Source: Nannochloropsis salina CCMP1776
Lineage: Eukaryota; Sar; Eustigmatophyceae; Eustigmatales; Monodopsidaceae
NCBI GenBank assembly: GCA_004565275.1
Contig: SDOX01000095.1
Coordinates: 5,417-69,416, forward strand
DNA length: 64,000 bases
Direction: 5' to 3'
In this document: positions 11,501 to 20,932 of the stretch, piece after piece
Position numbering within the stretch: the first letter of the stretch is position 1
Layout of the letters: every line of letters starts with the position of its first letter
The notes under the pieces: generated by a model
Seen by the model: the letters and a program-made list of their open reading frames with translations, nothing else
Told to the model about the DNA's origin: nothing
Databases searched by the model: none
Program-made: the position numbers and the translations under genes

Positions 11501-13066
11501 GGAGGAAGACGTTCTTTGGCGTTGGGTGGAGGCAACCGCACATATTCTGACATGGAGAGGGAGATCAGCCTCTGGGTACGAGAATCATCCACTCGGGAGA
11601 TTGACGTGTCGGACCCAAGCGTGAGGGAGGAGATGCAGAACCAGTTTCAGGTCCCCATGGCCCTGTCGATAGCCGCCGCGAGCCTGTTGGAGGCGATGGG
11701 AGGTAAAGGTGGGGCAGGAAAAGGGCGAAAAAGGCCGAAAAAAGAGACTTCCATGTACATCGGGGGACCATTGGAGGGAGAATGCCGGGTCTGTGGGGTG
11801 GAGCAAGTAGAAGGTCCGGGGGCGGAAGCATGTGAGGTGACGGAGGCCTGCTCCCGGGGAGGAAGGGATGAAAAAGAAGGGGAGGAAGAAAAGGGCGGAC
11901 GTCGAAAAAGCAGGGAAACAGAGGAGGAGGAGGACGCATGGTTTTCGAGTCTCTTCCCCTCGAAAGCAGCGGCGGAGGCGACCCAACTACCGCCAATCCC
12001 CTCTTTTGTGGAATATACGGAGCAGTTTTTGATCATTGGGGACCTGGACATTCATGTCCTCCAGGAAGCAAGCCACCCGGCTTTCCCCTCCACCTCCTCT
12101 CTCGAGCGGGCCCTCTCCCAAGCCCTCCTTTCCTTACTTCCTTCCCTCGATGCCCGGGCTCAGAGTCTGCAAATGACCGTCTGGTCGGCGGCGCCCGATC
12201 CCTTCTTCGGTCCTTTCCCTTCCTCCTCTTCCTCCTCCTCCTCCTCTTCCTCCTCCTCCTCTGCCTCGTCCATCCCTTACAAATTCACGATCGTCACCAC
12301 CGACCGGAAGAATGCTTCTGCCATCAATAAGCTTCTTTCTCTCTCCCTCTCTTCTGCTCCTCCCTCCATGTCCGAGGCCATTCTGACACGCCTGCGCGAC
12401 GCGCCTGGGAAAGAGGGAGGATCTAACGCCATGCTGGAGGGTCTGACGCTAGGCGTAGAACGGACGCTGTACGTGCCTGCCTATGATTCTGTCAATTTTT
12501 TGCGCGAACAACAAGAGCATGCGGAAGAAATGGGGTGGACTCTGGGGGGACGAGGCCGGCGGCGCGTCCGCAGCAAGCACGGGGAGGAAGAGGGAGGGAG
12601 GGAGGGCGGGAGGGAGGACGGGATCCTGTTGTCTCTCCTTTTGGAGGACCCTTCCCTCCCGGGTCTGCCTCTGACGGAAGTGGCTGTAAATCGACCGTAC
12701 GCCTTGTATTTACGGGGCATGTCTCCTTCAGGGGTGGTGAGGCTTCAGCTTCTCCTGCGTGGAAGGGACCAGGAAGGGGAGCAGATCGGGAGACAGGGCG
12801 AGGTGCGAAGGCTGGGGTCGGTCAAGATGGATGGATGGGGGAACGGCAGGGAAGACGGGGAGGAGATAATCTTCATCAGGGAGGGAGAACAACCCCGAGT
12901 AAAAATAGAGGGAAACAATGGCAGGATCGTGGTGGTCTTGCCGGACTTCGGCGAGGCGTTTGCCCTCCAAGCTGTGGATACGGTCACGGGTACAGTAGGA
13001 TTTTCGCCCTTGCTCATGGCCACGTCGGGAGGAACCCGGCGCTCGTATGGGACCATGGAGTTTTGA
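8598..13066 (+). CDS. Large single-pass membrane protein with predicted right-handed beta-helix ectodomain
   Basis: Five exons with consistent phases: 8598-8873, 8958-9995, 10191-10586, 10805-10916 and 11151-13066, about 1245 residues. Residues about 1-72 are Ser/Pro/Gln-rich and probably cytosolic. One hydrophobic segment follows (about 73-91, FALIILMGMAITVAVVLV). Next come about 400 residues of short beta-strand turns rich in Gly, Val, Phe and Tyr (for example GNSVLLPFLDCS, DGAYLELRYVRIN, GVQIVTGLHLL). This is the pattern of pectin-lyase-fold parallel beta-helices. The C-terminal about 630 residues have acidic and basic low-complexity linkers, a poly-Ser run and a final beta-rich part. No catalytic motif of a known lyase, hydrolase or epimerase was identified. 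It could be a wall-binding, adhesion or carbohydrate-processing protein. The exon model is well supported; the function is unknown. Confidence 0.7.
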
Positions 13067-13635
13067 ATGCGTGTCCTGCCCGGACGTCTGGGCTAACGAA
13101 CGACGCTGGGCTAACGAACGACGCTGGGCTAACGAACGACGCGGGCACGGACCTATTCCCACGCCAAAGACGGAGGCCGGAGCGATGCGATGGAAGGGCC
13201 ACCTGGAAAGGAAGGAACATGGGCGAAGCATAGAAACCGCGCCGGCCGTGCCTTGGCAACACTGTGGGAGGGGCAGGGCAAGGCTGGGTTTGTCAGAGGC
13301 GCGTTGCGAGGGTCCGCATTTGGCTTCACGCCGACGCCCTCGCTCTCTGTGTACGTGGGCCCGATACACGAGAAAAAGCCCCGCCACAGGCGTGAAAGCG
13401 GAAGCTTCGCCTTCGTCGCAGGGAGGACGCGTTTGCTGGCTTTGCTTCCCCGATTGGAGCGCGGGCAACACCGTACGCGACAGCATTGGGTGTCAGAAGA
13501 TGTCCCTCGTCTCAACGTTAATCTTTAAAAATTATGACGCTTGACACTGAGTGCCAGTCAAGGGCGAGCGCGCGGGCTCAAATTTTGAGGCCCCAAGTTT
13601 TTTTTTCCTTTTCAACTTTTCACCCCTCAGTCCTG
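13067..13635. other. Intergenic between convergent genes, with a short tandem array
   Basis: It lies between the stop of the beta-helix gene and the stop of the Crooked-neck gene on the other strand. It holds three 18-bp repeats, listed separately, and no supported gene. The overlapping open frames on both strands lack any domain. Confidence 0.5.
13090..13143. repeat. 18-bp tandem repeat, three units
   Basis: The unit GGGCTAACGAACGACGCT occurs three times in a row (13090-13107, 13108-13125, 13126-13143). Only the last base of the third unit differs. It starts 24 bases after the stop codon of the beta-helix gene, so it is probably in its 3' UTR. Confidence 0.9.
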
Positions 13636-16600
13636 TCAGCTTCCCCTTTCCTCCCCCTCTTCCTCCCCCTCCTCCCCTTCCTCTCCCTCCCTCTTCCGCT
13701 TACCCACCCCTCCTTCTTTGGTCCCCGCGTCCCCCTCCTGTTGAGGCCCTCCCGCCTTTGCCTTCGCCAAAGCGTCCTTCCAAGCCTGTGCTTTCTGCAA
13801 GATCGCCAGCCCCGACGGCCGTACCTCGTCGTCTGGGAAGGCGTAGTCGTAGTATTCCTCCCACCCTTCCTCCCTCCCGTCCTCGCCCACCACCATCCGC
13901 TTCTTCTTCAGTCGCTGCGGCACCTTGGCCTCCACCGCCGCGAGGCTCGCCCGGTCCCCTTGCTCCTTCTCCAGCGCCCTCCAAGCCTCCAGAAGCAACA
14001 ACCTTTCCTCCTTGAGCTCCTGGGCCTTCAAATGCGCGTACCCACGCTCGAATACGGCCCGTGCACCCTCCATCCCGCCCTCTCTCCCTCCCTCGTACGT
14101 AGCGTAGCTGATCCATACTTTCACGTGCTTCGTCCGTTCCAATAAACGCTCGTACAGGGCCCGGACCCGCCCTTCCTCCCGCCCTACCTCCCGCCCTTCC
14201 TCCCCCCCGTCCTCCCATCCGTCCTCCCCCTCGATTTCAAAATCGATGTAGTACTTCCAGAGCCGCTCTGGCATGTCCAAGGCCGGCTGGTTGATCGCCA
14301 ACTCCAGCACCGCCCGCCCGCGCTCCCTTTCCCCCACACCAATCTCCAAACCCGCCATGTCCATCCACGCCTGGCAACTGCTCGGCCACGCCTCCAGGTA
14401 CTTGGCGTAGAGGGTGCGACATCGTTCGACCTAGGGAGGGAGGGAGGAAGCGGAGGGAGGGAGGGAGGGAGGGAGTGGTGGAGGGGGGGAGGGAGGGGTC
14501 AGGACCCTCTCCTCTTTATCATGCTTTCCCCCCTCCTGCCTAGCCGCCCATAGGGAGTCACCCTCCCTTTCTTCCTCCCTCCCTCCTTCCCTCCCTCTCC
14601 CGTCCCCTCTCATCCCACCTCCCCCAATTGCAGTTCCAGCTGTATGTAGGCCTTGAACAAGGATTCCTTCTCGGGACATCGACCGATCGCTTGGCCCATA
14701 AGCTTTCGCGCTGCACCTAGGTCCTTGCAACGAACCTGTTCGGGGGTAGGCGAGACGCGGGGTAAGCCACGCGTTACATTTGAAAATTTTGAAATTTGAA
14801 AGGTGTTTCTCAGTGCAGCTTTTGCCAGACAAGTGAATGTGGGAAGAAGAGCGGGACGGTGGACGGGAAGGAGGTCGGGAAGGGGGAGGGGGAGGAAGTA
14901 AACCCACCTCCAAGTGAGCTGCCAGGACCCAAATTTTCGCAAAGGTGAAGACTTTATGGGGAATGACCCGGAGACACGCCTTATACACCTCCCGGGCTCT
15001 CTCCACCTCTCCCGCCTGCAACTCTTCAAAGAGAGCGTAGTTGATCCACAGGTAGATGTAACGGCGCCAGAATCGTTTCTCGGGCACGGGTGGGAGGTTG
15101 GCGATGGCACGTTCGTATACTTCCCGCACCGCCGACAGCTCTCCCTGCCCTTCCTCCAGGCGCGCGTAGTCGAACCAGACGTCGTAGTCTAAAGGGTCGG
15201 CCGAGAGGGCTTCCTCGTACTGGCCCCGGCGTTTGGATACGACCACGTCCTCGATGGCTTCGAGGGGGGGAGGGAGGGGGGGAGAGAGGGGGGGAGGGAG
15301 GGGGCGAGGGAGGGGGGATAGGTTGGTTGGACGGGAGACAAGAATTGTTTAAGACCGTGGCACCTGGCTGACCCTCCCTCCTCCCTCCATCCCTCCCTCC
15401 TTCCTTCCCTCCCTCCTTCCCTACCCGCCCGGTCTCCATGCTTCTTCTCAAACGCGACAAACTGTTGGTAGAGTTCTGGGATCTTCTCCCGGGGTAAGTT
15501 GTCCAAAGCGTACTTGTAGATGACGCGCGAGCGTTCGTATTCCTTTTGCCGCTCTTCGAATCTGGCAAATGCCACGTAGAGACGCTCTCCCTTTTCCGCC
15601 TCTGGAAGTTCCTGTGGGCGAAAGGCGGGTGGAAATAGTGTGGTTCAAAATTTTGAATGTTGAGTTCACCTTCTTGAATATTTTTCCGAAAGGCGCGCAC
15701 ATCGATCGACATGCCAGTCTTCAGCAGAGTAGAGGAAACGGCTCTCTATGGCCGTGTTGGACACTCAAACGTCCTATTTGCCGCGCCATTCCGCGACAGG
15801 GAGGACGAGGGTTAAAGGGGGGGCAGGAAGGAGGGAGGGAGGGAGGGAAGGCGGGAGTGAGGGAGGAAGGGAAGGCACACGGACCTGCAAAGCGCGTTCG
15901 TAGACGACCCGTGCCAACGCAGGCTGGAACTGATTCCTCTCCTCCCACTTGGCGTACTTGAGGAAGGCCCTCATGGTGGGGTGGCAGACAACGTACCTGA
16001 ATGTGGGCGGGCGGGAAGGAAGGAAGGAGGGAGGGAGGGAGGGAGGGAGGGAGGGAGGAAGAGAGGGATGAGGGCCGTGGTGGTTGAAGACAAAAGAGGA
16101 AGGGAGAATGGGAGAGAGGGGGGGAGGGAGGGAGGGAGGGAGGGGGATGCGGTCGATAGACAGTTGGGGGGCGAGGAATACACAGCCCACCACTACAGAC
16201 CCGCCGCCTGCTCCCCACCCCCATTTCTCGCTTTTAAGTTCTTAAATCGTCCGGATACGCACCGGCGGTGATGTTTCCGAGCATTTCCTCCATGTACGAG
16301 TACTTGTACCACAATTGATCCACCCGTGGGTGGAGGGTCACCGCCCGGTCCCACACGTTCCGCGCATGGTTGATGAATTTGTGCTTCATCTCCATGTCTG
16401 CGTACTTCAGCCAGGTGGTGGTGTTTCCTGACAGGGAGGGGGAAAAGTGGGCGAGGGAGGGAGGGAGGTAGGTAGGGAGGGAGGGAGGAAGGAGACAAGG
16501 TAAGGGAGGGAGGGAGGGAGGGAGGGGGAAGGAAGGAAACGTGAGAGGCAAGGAGGACAGGAAAGAAGGTTGAGGAAAGCAAAGCGAGCGCGGCTCCCCC

Positions 16601-17108
16601 TCAATCGCGACGTACGGTAGTCGACGTCCAAGCAACGCTCATACACAGAGCGAGCCCGTTCGAATTCATGCTGGCTCTCCTCCCAGGCTGCATATTTCAT
16701 GTACGTGCCCAAGAACATGCGTTGCCGACGTATTTGGTCCTCGAATTCCTTCCGTTTCATGACCCGGTACTGGAAGAAGGAAGGCAGCGCGTGAAAAAAG
16801 CGGAAGCGGGGAGAACGCGATAAGTATTGAGGAGGAAAATTGGCACCAATTACGGGAGCACATTGGCATGGCTCCCGGCGCACGGGCCCGAATGCGGAGT
16901 CTCGATGGCATTATCCTTCTCCCTGTGATAACCTCTTCACACATCCTTCCCAGCGTCGTACCTCTCGCAACTCTTCCGGGTCTGTGATATGCACGCGAGG
17001 CGCTTTATCCTCCTGCACAACCCTGTCATTGGCTTCGCGTAATATTTGTTCTGCAGTGATTTGGATGGCCGCAGGCGCCCGATTCTTGACCAAGACCTTG
17101 CGACTCAT
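13636..17108 (-). CDS. CRNKL1: Crooked-neck-like / Clf1 (Syf3) spliceosome scaffold; one internal exon apparently missing
   Basis: HAT-repeat scaffold of the Prp19 (NineTeen) complex, needed for spliceosome activation in the nucleus. Exons in coding order: 17108-16962, 16769-16616, 16427-16263, [missing], 15996-15885, 15611-15425, 15257-14908, 14735-14619, 14430-13636. Conserved blocks fit the family: [50 protein letters not shown]-like (here [15 protein letters not shown]), [40 protein letters not shown]. Exon 3 ends in phase 1 and the next recognisable exon starts needing two preceding bases, so they cannot be joined in frame. Family members have about 40 residues at that point (a VFERWMEW-type HAT unit) that are absent from 15997-16262. 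The C-terminus is an acidic [11 protein letters not shown] tail. Introns are rich in GGGA/TCCC arrays. It is transcribed divergently from the TPR-methyltransferase gene. Confidence 0.9.
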
Positions 17109-17891
17109 GGCTTATTGATCTAAATGAAGTCGATAATGGGAGGATAGATAGCCAGGGGAAAGATAGTAAGGAGTAAAGGGTAGTCCGTAAGGAGAACATC
17201 ACGTGCTAGCAACGGGGTGGTTGACGATGATACCACCACTCACACCTGGGCGTGAACGGCAACGTTGCCCATCAAGCGACACCTGAACAGCATGACAAGC
17301 ATCATTCAAGAAGAGCACGACCAGATGTTCGTGCCTGAGGAACGTCGCAAGAGTCAGTGTCCTTCCTGATCAGGGCATAGACGGTCGACACTTGGGAGTC
17401 CCCATTCCATCACATCGTCATCGTCATCGGAGGTCCCCATTCCATCACATCGTCATAGTCATCGGAGGTCCCCATTCCATCACATCGTCATCGTCATCGG
17501 AGGTCCCTTTCTCTGCAAGCGATAGGAAATGAACGGGATGTCTCGTAGAAGGTGATGGACTGCTTGCGCCGGAGAAAATAATTTGAATAAATTATGACAA
17601 ATATATATACGTGTTGGACCGTGTGACCTCCATAATGGAAAAATTCCACCCCCATAGCGTCCCTTTTTAAAATGGTAGCATCTTGTTCCCCGATACGTAC
17701 CTCAGTGCTTCATCTTCCGGAAAATATATGTACCAGCAACGCGAACTTACCATTTACGTACGTCTACCACATATATCGCATGGAATAAAGAAGCTGACCA
17801 GTTTGCGGATCCCATCCCTCCCGGTATTGTCGTCGAGGCCTCGCCTTCTCGCCTTCTCTTCCTCCTTCAACCTCCCCGTCTGGAGTTGCCC
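17109..17891. promoter_or_regulatory. Divergent intergenic region (candidate bidirectional promoter)
   Basis: It separates the start codons of the Crooked-neck gene (minus) and the TPR-methyltransferase gene (plus) by 783 bp and must hold both 5' regions. It contains a 3 x 35-bp repeat array and, near 17580-17615, an AT-rich stretch with TATATATA. No promoter element was verified. Confidence 0.45.
17394..17507. repeat. 35-bp tandem repeat, three units plus a partial
   Basis: Units at 17394-17428, 17429-17463 and 17464-17498, then a partial to 17507. The core is CCCCATTCCATCACATCGTC followed by ATCGTCATC. The units differ at only a few positions. The array sits in the middle of a divergent promoter region. 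Confidence 0.9.
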
Positions 17892-20556
17892 ATGGCTCGC
17901 GCTCTCGCAGCTATCTCCAGGTCATCACCCTCCCCTCCCGTATCAGCAGCAGCGGTAGCTGCGAGATCGGCGAAACGCAGACGGAGAAAGGGGGACATTC
18001 TATCCTATTTGCGTGGACTGTCGTGGATGCACTTGGCCGGGATCATCGGGTTGGCCTCCGTGATTTTGGGCGTCCGGCATTTCGTAAGGTGCGCGAACGC
18101 CGTGTCCTTCCATTGGTTTCTATAGCATGCCACACTCCCTCCTGACGGCCCTCTCTATTCTGTCTGCAGGCAAGTGGACGTCGCTGAAGCCCTGATCCAG
18201 AACGCCGACGACGCTTACCAGCGTGGCAACGCGCTCTTCCAACGGGGACAAAAAGAGAAAGCCAGGGCTGCGTACGAACGGGCCGTGCGCCTCTTTCCCA
18301 AGCATGTCTACGCTTGGAGCAATCTCGGCACTGTCCGGCGAGAGCTGGGGGACTTGCAGGGCTCCTTGGCGGCCCATCAACAGGTTGAGAGGGAGGGAGG
18401 GAGGGAGGGAAGGAAGGAGGGAGGGAGGGGATCAGGCGGTCTTTTGTTCAATGGAAATACCTCCAAACGTATCTCACACTCTCACGATTTCATTCTCACG
18501 ATTTCATTCTCATGATTTCATTCTCTCCGGGGACCTGTGGTCGCGGAATCTCGTTTCCCCCCTCTTTCTCTCCTTCGCTCCCTCTTTCCTTCCCTCGCTC
18601 CCTCTTTCCTTCCCTCCCTCCCTCTTTCCCTCCCTCTCTCCCTCAGGCCCTCGAACTCCTCCCCAGCCCTCGCTACCATTACAACGTGGCCGTGTCCCAC
18701 CAAAGCCTCGCAGACAATCCGGCGGCCATCGCCTCGTACCGCACCGCCATCTCCTTGAACCCCGACGGCCTCCCCGACGCCTACTTCAACCTGGGCGTGG
18801 CCCTTCAAGAGGAAGGCGATTTGCAGGTCTTTGCCCCTCCATGCGTCTGAGCAACCCCCTTTCATGGCGCCTACTTTCAATTCCAAAAATCTACATACGT
18901 TATCGATGCACTATGAAAGTCTCACTAGAGGAAGGCGATGTGCGAGGTCCCGATCTCCACCCAGCCGGGGCATCCTCCTCCTTTGCCCCCTCTCTCAATT
19001 TGACATACCCAGTGCCCTGCTTCTCGGGCGTACCCCCCCAAAGAACTGACGCTTCCTGCTTTTCCCTCTTTTGGGGCCTTTCTCTCTCCCCCTCCCTCCC
19101 ACCTGCCCCTCCCTCCTTCCCTCCTTCCCTCCTGCCTGCCCTCAGGAAGCCAGCAGGGCCTATCTGCGGGCCTATGCCATCGATCCGTCCAACGCCGGGG
19201 CCCTGGGTAACCACTGCAACATCCTCCAGAGCGTGGAGGGAAGGGAGGGCGGAGGGAGCGAACAGGCGGGGGAGGATGTTGGGGAGGGCGGGGAGGAGGC
19301 AGGGGCGGGGCGGGTGGAAGGGTGTTACCTGCGTTTGATCCAGGCCCACCCTGAGTACGACCGTGCCTACGTAAACCTGGGCGGGTACTATTACACGCAA
19401 GGGGAGATGGAGAAATCCGCCGCTTGGTACATGAAGGCCTTGGAACACAACCCACAAAACGCGATCGCCGCGCACGCCCTCGGGGCCCTGGGGGGGGAGA
19501 AGTTGGAGGGGGCGTCTCTGGCGTATTTGGCGGAGCTCTTCGACTCGTACTCGGCCACATTCGACGCTTCCTTGCACGCCTTGGAGTATAAGAGCCCCGA
19601 GCTGCTCCGGCGGGCCGTGGACGGACACTTGGAAGGGGAGGGCGAGGCTGGAAAGGTAGGGTGGGGAGGGGAGGAGGGACAAGGTAGGAGCCGAGGGAGG
19701 GCGGTGGGGACGGGGGAAGGGGGGGGGGGGTCCTCTTGAGCGGAATGTGTGCGGTGAACAGAATTGGCGGTNNNNNNNNNNNNNNNNNNNNNNNNNNNNN
19801 NNNNNNNNNNNNNNNNNNNNNNNNNNNNNNNNNNNNNNNNNNNNNNNNNNNNNNNNNNNNNNNNNNNNNNNCGTGGATGTCTCCAGACGCATGGTCCAGA
19901 AGGCGGAGGCACGGACCGTCTACGACGAGCTGGTGGTGGGCGACATGGCGGAGGAGTTGCTCAGTCGGCAGGGGACTTTGGACCTGGTAGGGAGGAAGGG
20001 AGGGAGGGAGGGAGGGAGGGAGGGAGGAAGGGGACCCAGAGGGAAGCGTGGGAGGGGGGGAGGGGCTCGCGGGTTTGGAGGCGACCGGGGTGATACGTGT
20101 CGTGGTGACCTCTCCTGTGTTCTCTTCCGGGTATCATGTCAGGGACGGGCGAGTCCGAGGTTCTCCACCCCCTTGATCATGTCCCACTCCCCTGACTCCC
20201 TTGGGCGGGGCCTCGGTCCACCGCGTTGACAGGTGGTGTCGGCGGACGTGCTGGTGTACATGGGCCGGTTGGAATACATCGTGGGAAGCGTGGGCAAGGC
20301 GCTAACGGAAAAGGGTCTCTTCGCGTTTACGTTGGAGGCGTGGGAGGAAGAGGAAGGGGAGGAGGGAGGGAAAGGAGGAGGGGGAGAGGAAGGGTGGTTG
20401 TTGCGTCCCACAGGCAGGTACGCGCACCGACGCGAATACGTCGAAGATTTATTGGAGAAAGTGGGGTTGGGAGTGCTCAAGGCGGAAGCAATCGTAGGGA
20501 GGAGGGACAAGGGTGAGGCCATCAAAGGCTGGCTATTTTTGTGCCAGAAGAGATGA
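17892..20556 (+). CDS. Membrane-anchored TPR-repeat SAM methyltransferase (COG4976-like), interrupted by an assembly gap
   Basis: Exons 17892-18088, 18170-18383, 18647-18826, 19146-19655, [sequence lost in the N gap], 19872-19986, 20233-20556. The N-terminus has a basic KRRRRKGD stretch and one hydrophobic segment (about residues 49-62), suggesting a membrane anchor. TPR units follow: AYQRGNALFQRGQ, HVYAWSNLGTV, YHYNVAVSHQSLA, AYFNLGVALQEEGD and AYVNLGGYYYTQG. The segment LAELFDSYSATFDASLHAL then LEYKSPELLRRAV is typical of the entry to TPR-linked predicted methyltransferases. VDVSRRMVQKA and YDELVVGDMAEELL after the gap fit SAM-binding motifs II and III. Motif I (the Gly-rich SAM loop) should fall in or beside the gap. 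The substrate is unknown. Start is the ATG at 17892; a TTG six bases earlier is not preferred. Confidence 0.75.
18484..18525. repeat. 14-bp tandem repeat, three units, in an intron
   Basis: The unit ACGATTTCATTCTC occurs three times in a row, the last with one change, within intron 2 of the TPR-methyltransferase gene between its GGGA-rich 5' part and its TCCC-rich 3' part. Confidence 0.85.
19772..19871. other. Assembly gap, 100 N
   Basis: Exactly 100 N, a usual placeholder for a gap of unknown size. It interrupts the TPR-methyltransferase gene, and the sequence just before it is G-rich. Confidence 0.98.
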
Positions 20557-20932
20557 GAACGTCCGGGAGGGGGCGGGAGAGAGGGAGGAGAGATGGGCAC
20601 GACCCCGCCCTCGTTGCATGGTTGGCCCCCACTCGTCATGTATTGAGCCCTCATTTTGCGTTCGAGACCACCTGCAATCAATTCAAGATTTTTTGGGTCC
20701 GGGGGACGTCTTTCGTTTCCTCCCCGGCGTTTCACCGTCTTCTACAAGCTCCGAGCCCTCGGTCCTCACACTAGGCGGTTCGGCTTTACAATTCGCGTAC
20801 ATTGTTTGATCCACCGTCCTTCACCCTTCCCCTCCCCCCCCTTCTCCTTCCCTCCCTCTCTTCCTCCCCCCACCCCTTCCTCCCCCCTCCCTCCCTTCTC
20901 TCCTCCTCCATTCCCTCTTACCCCCCTCCTAC
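20557..20932. other. Intergenic between convergent genes
   Basis: Between the stop of the TPR-methyltransferase (plus) and the stop of the TMEM87-like gene (minus). The right half is a CCCTCC-rich pyrimidine tract. No gene seen. Confidence 0.5.

Noticed and set aside
15612-15790. A possible extra Crooked-neck exon ([12 protein letters not shown]) between 15611 and 15885
   Set aside because: Joining the exon ending ALQ directly to [15 protein letters not shown] keeps the frame and the family's spacing; the extra exon would insert residues not found in relatives.
13636-17108. Long plus- and minus-strand open frames rich in PSLPP or REGG over introns
   Set aside because: They are translations of (TCCC)n/(GGGA)n intron arrays, not proteins; true exons are defined by splice phase and Crooked-neck homology.
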